Of a stretch of DNA of 64,000 nucleotides, positions 34,341-41,605 are shown one piece after another (position 1 is the first letter of the stretch; each line of letters opens with the position of its first letter). The stretch lies in the NCBI RefSeq assembly GCF_000306785.1, contig NC_017955.1, positions 3,534,001 through 3,598,000 on the forward strand, in the 5' to 3' direction. The DNA comes from Modestobacter italicus. Lineage in GTDB: Bacteria; Actinomycetota; Actinomycetes; Mycobacteriales; Geodermatophilaceae. The position numbers and the translations under genes were made by a program. Below the pieces are notes generated by a model. The model was not told the origin of the DNA. It saw only the letters and a list, made by a program, of their open reading frames with translations, and searched no databases.

Positions 34341-35978
34341 CTAGAAGTCGATGGTTCGACCGCCGCGCCAGGACGCGACGTCGGGGTCAGAATCTCCGGC
34401 CGCAGACGGGGTCGCCGCGTAGTCGTCCCGGTCGTCCGTGGCCGTTGCCGCGACCGCTCGCGTGTCCGCCCAGCGCCGGATCTGGGTGATCTGCTCCGCC
34501 TGGGTGATCGACAGCGGCACGGTGTTGTCGACCGCCCGACGAAGGTCTTCGGCCAGCAGGGCCCGCTGCTCTGCGAAGGCATCAAAGCAGGCACTGATCA
34601 CCGCCTGCTCGATCTCCGCACCGGAGAAACCCTCGCTGATCCCCACCAGGTCGTCGAGGAGCGAGTCGTCGACCCTGACAGCCCCGGCAGACCTGCTCCC
34701 GGGCTTCAGCCGCCGAGAGAGGTGCAACTCCCAGATGGGACGCCGTTCCGCCGCCGTGGGCAGGTCAACAAAGAAGATTTCGTCGAAACGCCTTTTTCGG
34801 AGGAACTCGGGAGGTAGAGCATCGATCTTGTTAGCCGTGGCGATGACGAACACCGCGCTGGACTTCTCCTGCATCCAGGTGAGGAACGTCCCGAAGACCC
34901 GACTACTGGTGCCGGAATCCCCGCCGCCCGACGAACCGAATCCCTTCTCAATCTCGTCGATCCAGAGGATGGACGGCGAGACGGCCTCGGCGAGCTTCAG
35001 CGCCCCCCGCATGTTCTGTTCGCTGGACCCGACCAGCCCAGAGAACACCTTGCCAATGTCCATTCGAAGGAGCGGCAGCCCCCAGAGCGTGGAAACGCAT
35101 TTGGCGGTAAGGCTCTTGCCGCAGCCGGGGATGCCGGTGATGAGAATGCCTTTGGGTGGCGGCACCGACCAGTCCACGGCGTCTGCCAGCCACGCGTTGT
35201 TGCGCTTTCCGAGCCAGCGCTTGAGATTCTCCAGTCCTCCGACGTCATCAATACTGCTGGTGGAGGGTATGTACTCGAGCAAGCCTGACTTACGGATTGT
35301 CTGCCGCTTTTCGTCCTGCACTAGCGAAATGTCCGAGGCGTCCAGAACGCCGTCGGCGGCGATCGCGCGCGCGAAAGCATTCTCGGCCTCCCACCGGGTG
35401 AGCCCCAATGCCGCCTGGACGAGCCGCTGCCGCTCCTCTTGGCTGAGGTTGACGGAGATGTACTGCGCATTGGCAGCCACAATCTCGTCCAGCACGGCAG
35501 CGATTTCGGTGGCGTCGGGCAGTGGGAGGTCCACCACAGTGACGACCTTCTCAAGGTCGATCGGCAGGGTGAGCGCCGGGGCGACCAGAACCAGCGTGTG
35601 GGGAACCGCCCCGGACTTGAAGGCCAGCGCGGCGTCGAGCAGCGCCCGCACCACGGCTGGTTCGGCGGGGCGACCGCCAGCGCCCAGCGAGTGGTGGAGG
35701 TCGAAGAAGACGAAGACCGTGGGTTCCTCGACCTTCGCGATGGCGGCCAGCGCCTCTACTGGCTCCTGTTTGCGCCCCTGCGTGCCCGGCGAATGCAGGC
35801 CCTTAGACAGCGTGTAGACGGCCAGGGAACGGCGCCTCTTGAGAGCGGCTTCGTCCGACACGATCGCCTGCACTGCCGTGAGTACCCGCTCCTCCTCGTG
35901 AGTCTCCACGAGGAGGAGTGGATGCCGTGCTCTGACCAGTTCGACGAGTGCATCGACGAAGCGGGAACCGCCACTCAT
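34341..35978 (-). CDS. Ycf46-like AAA+ ATPase
   Basis: 545 residues. The N-terminal half (1-230) is a degenerate ATPase-like domain without a P-loop ('HPLLLVETHEEERVLTAV', 'VFVFFDLHH'), as in cyanobacterial/plastid Ycf46. The C-terminal AAA module has Walker A GIPGCGKS (282-289), Walker B ILWIDEIEKG (337-346), sensor 1 ATANKID (380-386) and Arg fingers RKRRFDE (394-400). The lid domain ('ISEGFSGAEIEQAV') follows. A disordered tail ends in GGRTIDF. It is probably the motor of the E3 system, acting with the Ycf35-like and DUF2997 proteins encoded just downstream. Confidence 0.85.
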   Translation of the reverse strand: MSGGSRFVDALVELVRARHPLLLVETHEEERVLTAVQAIVSDEAALKRRRSLAVYTLSKGLHSPGTQGRKQEPVEALAAIAKVEEPTVFVFFDLHHSLGAGGRPAEPAVVRALLDAALAFKSGAVPHTLVLVAPALTLPIDLEKVVTVVDLPLPDATEIAAVLDEIVAANAQYISVNLSQEERQRLVQAALGLTRWEAENAFARAIAADGVLDASDISLVQDEKRQTIRKSGLLEYIPSTSSIDDVGGLENLKRWLGKRNNAWLADAVDWSVPPPKGILITGIPGCGKSLTAKCVSTLWGLPLLRMDIGKVFSGLVGSSEQNMRGALKLAEAVSPSILWIDEIEKGFGSSGGGDSGTSSRVFGTFLTWMQEKSSAVFVIATANKIDALPPEFLRKRRFDEIFFVDLPTAAERRPIWELHLSRRLKPGSRSAGAVRVDDSLLDDLVGISEGFSGAEIEQAVISACFDAFAEQRALLAEDLRRAVDNTVPLSITQAEQITQIRRWADTRAVAATATDDRDDYAATPSAAGDSDPDVASWRGGRTIDF

Positions 35979-36041
35979 TATTGTCTCACTTCTTGATCTC
36001 GGACGATCATGCGTGGCAGTCCGCTTGACTGCTCCACACAG

Positions 36042-36590
36042 TCAAAGTCGGGCAAGCAACTCCGCCTTCTTGGCGTCGAACTCCGCGACGGTGACGACGC
36101 CGGCGTCCCGCAACTCACCGAGCTTGCGTAGCTGCTCGAACACATCTGCGCCGCCGGAGGGAGCAGACGAAAGGGAGACGGGCGGCGCAGTGTAGATAGG
36201 AGGGGCAGGCCGCGAGATGGTCGCCCGGACGGCGTCCACCATGTTCTTGCCGATCTCCTTGTGCACGTTCTTGATCTCCGCCTTGTTGCCGCTGGCGAAG
36301 ATGGTGACCGTGCCCATTAGCATCCCGGAGGACCACTGGACAGAACTGATACGGGTGAAAGGGAAGTCCTCAGAGGTCGCACCGGTCCAACCGTCGACCA
36401 GGAAAAGAAGGCGACGGTCCGTGCGGACGAGGATCCCATTCCCCTTGCCGTACATCCCGGTGCTCAACTGCTCGACGCGCTCGTCTTCCCACAGGTGTTC
36501 GATCAGCTTGCGAATCTCCCGCTTGCTTCCCAGGGTGCTGGGGAGAAGTGCAGCAGCGGCTGCGATATCCGGTCGCAGGTCCTCGGTCAT
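36042..36590 (-). CDS. PH-like domain protein with C-terminal SHOCT motif
   Basis: 182 residues. A bacterial PH-like domain lies at about 25-125 ('NGILVRTDRRLLFLVDGWTGATSEDFPFTRISSVQW', then 'VTIFASGNKAEIKNVHKEIGKNMVDAVR'). A short Pro-rich linker leads to a SHOCT domain at the end ('DVFEQLRKLGELRDAGVVTVAEFDAKKAELLARL'). The ATG at 36590 has a GAGGAG ribosome site; the longer frame to 36776 is not supported. It is the first gene of the E3 operon, 63 bp ahead of the ATPase. It may act as an adaptor or lipid/peptide sensor. Confidence 0.8.
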   Translation of the reverse strand: MTEDLRPDIAAAAALLPSTLGSKREIRKLIEHLWEDERVEQLSTGMYGKGNGILVRTDRRLLFLVDGWTGATSEDFPFTRISSVQWSSGMLMGTVTIFASGNKAEIKNVHKEIGKNMVDAVRATISRPAPPIYTAPPVSLSSAPSGGADVFEQLRKLGELRDAGVVTVAEFDAKKAELLARL

Positions 36591-36725
36591 GGGGCTCCTC
36601 GCTCGACTGTGCTTGTGCGGCAGTTGACCACATCGGGACGCAACTGGCCCGTAACCTGAGGACTGGTGGCAGCTACGTTGCCGGTGTGGCTGTTGAGGGG
36701 GCACCGCGCAGGCAACGGCTCGGCC

Positions 36726-36752
36726 GCCCGTTGTTGGCGCGAGCCAACGGGC
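36726..36752. repeat. Hairpin with GCGA tetraloop upstream of the E3 operon
   Basis: GTTGGC-GCGA-GCCAAC with an outer GCCC/GGGC pairing, about 140 bp before the first gene of the E3 operon. It could be an operator, an attenuating structure or part of a small RNA. Confidence 0.45.
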
Positions 36753-37105
36753 AAGCGCCGGCGTGAGCCTGTCCACGACGGGCGCGCCCCATCACCGCGG
36801 AAGTCAGGGCAAATCAGCTGCGTCAAGCGGCCCGTCACCGTCGGCTCCATGGCTCACCGGTGCTGGCCGCGCGCACCCGCACCGACGCCACCATCTGGGG
36901 AGCCAGCGGGACCTGGCCGCTCAGCGTCCGGATGCGCTTCGTCCTCGACGGCAGCGCCTGGCTGGCCGCGAGCGCCGCGGCATCCACCTGGCGGTAGACC
37001 ACCGACGTGAACGTTGAGTGGTCGACCGGCTCCGGCGCCGCCATCCCGGCGGCTCGTCGGCCGGGGCGGGCCGACTCTCCCGCCCAGCCGACCCCGACGA
37101 GCCCC

Positions 37106-37111
37106 TAGCCT
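37106..37111 (+). promoter_or_regulatory. Leaderless -10 element (TAGCCT) of qor
   Basis: TAGCCT, seven bases, ATG at 37119. The same arrangement precedes fragment 3, so the duplicated segment includes the promoter. Confidence 0.6.
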
Positions 37112-37118
37112 GCCTGTC

Positions 37119-38090
37119 ATGCGTGCTGTGCAGATCACCCGCTTCGGCGGCCCCGAGGTCATGGACGTCGTCGACCTGCCCGACCCAACTCCGGGGGACG
37201 GCGAGCAGCTCTTCGACATCAGCTCCTCAGGAGTCAACTTCGCTGACACCCACCAGACCGAGGACAGCTACCTCGCCCCGCAGACGCTCCCGCTCATCCC
37301 GGGTGCGGAGTTCGTCGGCACCGCCGCCGAGGGTGGCCCGCGGGTGGTCGGGCTGCTCGCCGGCGGCGGCTACGCGCAGAAGGTCGCGACCGACCCGCGG
37401 CTGACCTGGCCGGTGCCCGAGGCGGTCACCGACGAGCAGGCCCTGGCCGTCGTCCTGCAGGGCACCACCGCCTGGCACCTGCTGCGCACCTCCGCCCACC
37501 TGGCCGAGGGCGAGTCCGTGGTGGTCATCGCCGGCGCCGGCGGGGTCGGCTCGCTCGCCGTCCAGCTGGCCAAGCGCTGGGGCGCCGGCCGGGTCATCGC
37601 CACCGCGTCCAGCCCGGAGAAGCGCGAGCTCGCCGAGTCCCTCGGCGCCGACGCCACCGTCGACCCGGCGCTGGCCGACGACGACCCGAAGACCTTCACG
37701 GCCGCGCTGCGCGAGGCCAACGGCGGCAAGCGGGTCGACGTCGTCCTGGAGATGACCGGCGGGCACGTGCTCGACGGGTCGCTGTCCGCGCTGGCGCCCT
37801 TCGGCCGGCTCGTCGCCTACGGCATGGCCGGGCGCGAGGCGCCCAAGCCGGTCAACGTCCCCTCGCTGATGGGCACCAGCCGCGCGGTGATCGGGTTCTG
37901 GCTGGCGCACTGCTTCAGCCGCCCGGAGATGCTCGACCAGGCGATGGGCGAGCTGCTGCCGCTGGTCGCCGACGGCGCCCTGAAGCCGGTGTCCGGTGGC
38001 CGCTACCCGCTGACCGCCGTCCGCGAGGCGCACCAGGACCTCCGGGCCCGCCGCACCAGCGGCAAGCTCACCCTCGACCCCTCCCGCTGA
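37119..38090 (+). CDS. qor: NADPH:quinone oxidoreductase, zinc-independent MDR family (complete qor)
   Basis: 323 residues of the medium-chain reductase superfamily. The N-terminal catalytic domain starts MRAVQITRFGGPEVMDVVDL with NFADTH and 'LIPGAEFVGT'. The NADP Rossmann motif is GAGGVGSLAVQLAKRWGAGRVIATAS. There are no zinc-ligand Cys residues. It would reduce quinones using NADPH. It is the only intact one of four copies of this gene start. The invariant 35-bp core spans codons 12-23. It ends at a 26-bp-arm hairpin shared with the convergent VWA gene. Confidence 0.92.
   Translation: MRAVQITRFGGPEVMDVVDLPDPTPGDGEQLFDISSSGVNFADTHQTEDSYLAPQTLPLIPGAEFVGTAAEGGPRVVGLLAGGGYAQKVATDPRLTWPVPEAVTDEQALAVVLQGTTAWHLLRTSAHLAEGESVVVIAGAGGVGSLAVQLAKRWGAGRVIATASSPEKRELAESLGADATVDPALADDDPKTFTAALREANGGKRVDVVLEMTGGHVLDGSLSALAPFGRLVAYGMAGREAPKPVNVPSLMGTSRAVIGFWLAHCFSRPEMLDQAMGELLPLVADGALKPVSGGRYPLTAVREAHQDLRARRTSGKLTLDPSR
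37152..37186 (+). repeat. Invariant 35-bp qor core, copy 4 (in the intact gene)
   Basis: Same sequence as the three fragment cores; it includes GAGGTCATGGACGTCGTC and the following GACCTGCCCGACCC. Confidence 0.7.
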
Positions 38091-38096
38091 ACCGAG

Positions 38097-38160
38097 CAGG
38101 CATAGGAGGCTCTGCACCCGGTCTGCGGCCTCGAACCGGGTGCAAAGGCTCCTATGCCTG
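38097..38160. terminator. Long stem-loop between qor and the VWA gene
   Basis: Arms of 26 bp (38097-38122 and 38135-38160) with two mismatches around a 12-base loop. The left arm begins CAGGCATAGGAG and the right arm ends CTCCTATGCCTG. It sits between convergent genes and can act in both directions. It differs from the 58-bp repeat family and may be another dispersed element. Confidence 0.7.
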
Positions 38161-38171
38161 AGGGGGACTGC

Positions 38172-39128
38172 TCAGAGCAGGCGGTTGGTCCAGAGCAGGG
38201 AGGCGACGATGCCGAGGAAGGCGAACAGCAGCCCGCCGCGGACGAACCACGGGCTGATGTCGTGCGGCTCGCTGGTGTACCCGATCTGGCTGCCCAGGTC
38301 CTCGTACACCTCCTCCAGCTCCTGCGCGGTCGCCGCCTCGCTGTAGCTGCCGCCGGTGTCGTCGGCGATCTGCTCCAGCGTGGAGCGGTCGACCGGCACC
38401 GGCACCGTCTCGCCGTTGAGGTCGAGGGTGCCGTAGTCGGTGCCGAACGCGATGGTCGACACCGGCACCTGCGCGGCGTTGGCGGCGTCCACGGCCTGGG
38501 TCGCCTCCCGGCCGACGGTGCTGTACCCGTCGGACAGCAGCACGATCCGCGCCGGCGGCAGGTCTTCCGCGGCCGAGTCCAGCGTCGCCTGGAAGTTCGT
38601 GATCGCCGTCAGCGAGGTGAAGACGGCGTCCCCGATGGCGGTCGCCTCGGCCAGCTGCAGGTTGTCGATGGCGGTGCGCACCTCGTCCCGGTCCGTGGTC
38701 GGGGTGACCAGCGTGCTGGCCGTCCCGGCGAAGGACACCAGCCCCAGGTTGATCCGCGCGGGCAGCACCTTGACGAACTCCTTGGCCGCGACCTGCATCG
38801 CCGAGAAGCGGTCCGGCTCGATGTCGGTGGCCTGCATGGACAGCGAGACGTCGACGGCCATGATCACGGTCGCCCGCTCCCTCGGCACCCGGATCTCGGT
38901 GCTCGGAGCGGCCAGCGACACCACCAGCACGCCGAGCCCGAGGCAGACCAGGCCGAACGCCACGTGCCGCCGCCACCCGGCGCGCTTGGGCACCAGCGAG
39001 CCGAGCAGCGCGACGTTGGTGAACCGCGCCGCGTACCGGGCCCGGCGCAGCTGCAGCAGGACGTAGAAGCCGGCCAGCGCGACGACGGCGATCAAGGCCA
39101 GCAGCCACCAGGGCGACTGGAAGGTCAT
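38172..39128 (-). CDS. BatA-like von Willebrand factor A membrane protein
   Basis: 318 residues. Membrane helices lie near 8-26 and 57-75, and one at the C-terminus (about 295-313). The VWA domain lies at about 85-275, with the MIDAS motif DVSLSMQATD and 'LVSFAGTASTLVTPTTDRDEV'. It is the third gene of a moxR - DUF58 - VWA operon and overlaps the DUF58 gene by 4 bp. Such sets are thought to assemble or activate metal-dependent or envelope complexes; the client is not known. Confidence 0.9.
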   Translation of the reverse strand: MTFQSPWWLLALIAVVALAGFYVLLQLRRARYAARFTNVALLGSLVPKRAGWRRHVAFGLVCLGLGVLVVSLAAPSTEIRVPRERATVIMAVDVSLSMQATDIEPDRFSAMQVAAKEFVKVLPARINLGLVSFAGTASTLVTPTTDRDEVRTAIDNLQLAEATAIGDAVFTSLTAITNFQATLDSAAEDLPPARIVLLSDGYSTVGREATQAVDAANAAQVPVSTIAFGTDYGTLDLNGETVPVPVDRSTLEQIADDTGGSYSEAATAQELEEVYEDLGSQIGYTSEPHDISPWFVRGGLLFAFLGIVASLLWTNRLL

Positions 39129-40102
39129 CGGGAAGCTCCCCCGCTGCCGGCACGCCGGCGGTCGGCGACGAAACGGACGACGTCGGCCAGCCAGTCGCGG
39201 TCGGTCTGCAGCCGCAGGTGACCCGCGCCGGCCCGGCGCAGCCCGGCGGCGATCTCCCGGCGCTGCGCGGCCGCGCCCTCGGCGAACCGGCGGCGGACCT
39301 CGGCGTTGCCGGTGGGCACCTCCAGCGTCTGGCCGGACTCCGGGTCGACCACGGTGAGCAGCCCGACGTCGGCCAGTTCCAGCTCCCGCGGGTCGACCAC
39401 CTCGATCGCCAGCAGGTCCTGCCGGGCGGACAGGCCGCGCAGCGGGCGCTCCCAGTCCGCGTCGCCGAGGAAGTCCGAGATCACCACGACCAGCCCGCGG
39501 CGCCGCGGCGGCCGGCGCAGCGACTCCAGCGCCGCGGCCAGGTCACCCCGGCGGCCGCCCGCGGCCCGCGGCGTGGCGACGACGGAGCGCAGCAGCCGGT
39601 CGGCGGCCAGCCGACCCGCCGTCGCCGGGTAGCGGTCCACCCGCTCGCCGGTGGTGACGACGGCGCCCAGCCGGTTGCCGCCCCGCACGGTGAGGTGGCT
39701 GACGGCGGCCAGCCCGGCGATCGCCAGGTCGCGCTTCTCGCAGTTCGCGGTGCCGAAGTCCAGGCTCGCCGACAGGTCCAGCACCGCCCAGGCCTCCAGC
39801 TCGCGGTCGGCGATGGTCTCCCGCACGTGCGGCACCTGGGTGCGGGCGGTCACCGGCCAGTCCATCCGCCGGACGTCGTCACCCGGGTGGTAGGTGCGGG
39901 CGTCGCCGGCCTCGCTGCCGGAGCCCGGCACCAGGCCCAGGTGGTCGCCCTGCAGCAGCCCGTCCAGCCGGCGTCGCACGGTCAGCTCCAGCCGGCGCAG
40001 CAGCACCTCCGCCGAGCTGCCGGCGCCGAAGTGCGGGGGCGCGCCGTCGTCCGCCGGGCGGTCAGGGGTCCACCCGTCCGGCTGCTCCTCGGGTCCGGTC
40101 AC
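39125..40102 (-). CDS. DUF58 domain protein
   Basis: 325 residues, VWA-like. The DUF58 signature is 'GDARTYHPGDDVRRMDWPVTARTQVPHVRE', with a MIDAS-like DLSASLDFGT. The C-terminal part has 'DWLADVVRFVADRRR'. It is the soluble partner of the MoxR ATPase. It overlaps both neighbours by 4 bp (ATGA/GTGA type). Confidence 0.9.
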   Translation of the reverse strand: MTGPEEQPDGWTPDRPADDGAPPHFGAGSSAEVLLRRLELTVRRRLDGLLQGDHLGLVPGSGSEAGDARTYHPGDDVRRMDWPVTARTQVPHVRETIADRELEAWAVLDLSASLDFGTANCEKRDLAIAGLAAVSHLTVRGGNRLGAVVTTGERVDRYPATAGRLAADRLLRSVVATPRAAGGRRGDLAAALESLRRPPRRRGLVVVISDFLGDADWERPLRGLSARQDLLAIEVVDPRELELADVGLLTVVDPESGQTLEVPTGNAEVRRRFAEGAAAQRREIAAGLRRAGAGHLRLQTDRDWLADVVRFVADRRRAGSGGASR

Positions 40103-41409
40103 ACCGGGTGCGGCCCGGAGCCGCCGTCCGGGCGCTCCGGCTGCGACGCCGCGGTCGACCCGGTGCCGGGCTGCCCGGCGGGCGGGCCGTAGGGGTTCGG
40201 CTGGCCCTGCGGCTGGCCGAACGGCGGCCGGCCCTGCTGGCCGAACGGCTGCTGACCGAACGGCGGCTGGCCGGGCTGCGGACCATAGGACCCGGGCTGA
40301 CCCTGCGGCTGACCCGTGGGCGCGCCGAAGGGACCGCCGCCGAACCCGGGCACCACCGGGCCGCCGGGGCTGCCAGGGCCGAAGCCGCCGGACCGCTGGC
40401 GCGGGGTGACCTGCGGCAGCGGGACGCTCTCCACGACCCGGCGCACGATGTGGTCGGCCGGCACGCCGTCGGCCAGGGCGTCGTAGCTGAGCACCAGGCG
40501 GTGCCGCAGCACGTCGGCGGTGACGTCCAGGACGTCCTGCGGCAGCACGTAGTCGCGGCCGCGGATGAGGGCCAGCGCCCGGCCGGCGGCGATCAGGCCG
40601 AGCGAGGCACGCGGGCTCGCGCCGTAGGCGACCCAGCCGGCGACGTCGGCCATGCCGTGCTCGCGCGGGGCGCGGGTGGCCACCACCAGCCGGACGACGT
40701 AGTCGACCAGGGCGTGGTGGACGAACACCTCCGAGGCGGTGCGCTGCAGCCGCCGGACGTCGTCCGGGCCGAGCACGGTCTGCGCCTCCGGCGGCGTGGA
40801 GCCCATCCGGTAGATGATCTCCCGCTCCTCCTCCGGCGACGGGTAGTCGACCAGGATCTTGAGCAGGAAGCGGTCTCGCTGCGCCTCGGGGAGCGGGTAG
40901 ACGCCCTCGTTCTCGATCGGGTTCTGGGTTGCCAGCACCAGGAACGGGTCGGGCAGCTTGTGGGTGACCCCGCCGATGGAGACCTGCCGCTCGGCCATGA
41001 CCTCCAGCAGCGCGGACTGCACCTTCGCCGGCGCCCGGTTGATCTCGTCGGCGAGCACGAAGTTGGCGAACACCGGCCCGAGCTCGGTGTCGAAGGCGTC
41101 CTGGCCGGCCTTGTAGATCCGGGTGCCGATGATGTCGGCGGGCACCAGGTCCGGGGTGAACTGCAGCCGGGCGAACTCGCCGCCCACGACCTTCGCCAGC
41201 GTCCCGACCGCGAGGGTCTTCGCGACGCCGGGCACGCCCTCCAGGAGCACGTGCCCGCGAGCGAGCAGGCCGACCAGCATCCGCTCCACGAGCCGGTCCT
41301 GACCGACGATGACCCGCTTGATCTCGAACAACGCACGCTCCAGGCGGGCGGCGTCGACCGACGGCGGGGTGGGCTGGTCGGGCACGGGCGGGCTGCTGGC
41401 AGCGGTCAC
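40099..41409 (-). CDS. MoxR-family AAA+ ATPase with Pro/Gln/Gly tail
   Basis: 436 residues. The AAA module lies at about 20-330: Walker A GVPGVAKT, Walker B in FVLADEINRAP, sensor 1 LATQNPIENEGVYPLPEAQRDRF. MoxR proteins are chaperone-like ATPases working with DUF58/VWA partners encoded downstream. The C-terminal 95 residues are low-complexity (repeats of FGQ, PPFGQP, GQPQGQP), probably disordered, and unusual for the family. The GTG start has no ribosome site; a TAGGAC hexamer upstream may serve a leaderless message. Confidence 0.92.
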   Translation of the reverse strand: MTAASSPPVPDQPTPPSVDAARLERALFEIKRVIVGQDRLVERMLVGLLARGHVLLEGVPGVAKTLAVGTLAKVVGGEFARLQFTPDLVPADIIGTRIYKAGQDAFDTELGPVFANFVLADEINRAPAKVQSALLEVMAERQVSIGGVTHKLPDPFLVLATQNPIENEGVYPLPEAQRDRFLLKILVDYPSPEEEREIIYRMGSTPPEAQTVLGPDDVRRLQRTASEVFVHHALVDYVVRLVVATRAPREHGMADVAGWVAYGASPRASLGLIAAGRALALIRGRDYVLPQDVLDVTADVLRHRLVLSYDALADGVPADHIVRRVVESVPLPQVTPRQRSGGFGPGSPGGPVVPGFGGGPFGAPTGQPQGQPGSYGPQPGQPPFGQQPFGQQGRPPFGQPQGQPNPYGPPAGQPGTGSTAASQPERPDGGSGPHPV

Positions 41410-41535
41410 ACCGGCCAGTGTCCTACACCCGGCTGTGCCCGCCGCGGACGCGCGACGGGGCAGAAATGTCGGCCGCCGTCCCCCGCGGTGCGTGGGAACC
41501 TGCCCACGGCATCACGGGGCTGCTAGCCTCATCCC

Positions 41536-41569
41536 GCGTCGGGCAGCTCCCCCCGTGGCTGCCCGACGC
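41536..41569 (-). terminator. Hairpin after the NlpC/P60 gene
   Basis: GCGTCGGGCAGC (41536-41547) pairs perfectly with GCTGCCCGACGC (41558-41569) across a ten-base loop, about 36 bp past the stop of the hydrolase gene and before moxR. Confidence 0.65.
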
Positions 41570-41605
41570 CTACTTCTCCCCCGGTGACGTGCCCCGGGTC
41601 CTGCC

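Larger units (their letters stand above)
36591..37118. other. Right end of E3, no gene seen
   Basis: 528 bp without a convincing gene on either strand. It must hold the promoter of the six-gene operon (minus) and the qor promoter (plus, 37106). One strong hairpin lies at 36726-36752. Confidence 0.55.
32157..37186. mobile_element. Element E3, non-autonomous, inserted at the 5' end of qor
   Basis: A 5.0-kb interval between cores 3 and 4, visibly less GC-rich than its surroundings. It carries a single six-gene minus-strand operon with a Ycf46-like AAA+ ATPase at its centre. No recombinase is present. The near-identity of the flanking qor copies suggests it was the last to arrive. Confidence 0.6.

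Noticed and set aside
36835..37044. Small genes in the 528-bp gap right of the E3 operon
   Set aside because: All three frames give short Arg/Pro/Ala-rich products without a ribosome site or recognisable pattern.
23388..37186. Prophage or integrative conjugative element
   Set aside because: No integrase, transposase, relaxase, portal, capsid or replication gene was found in any of the three intervals.
40108..41526. Plus-strand gene opposite moxR
   Set aside because: Antisense shadow of a clear AAA+ ATPase; no domain.
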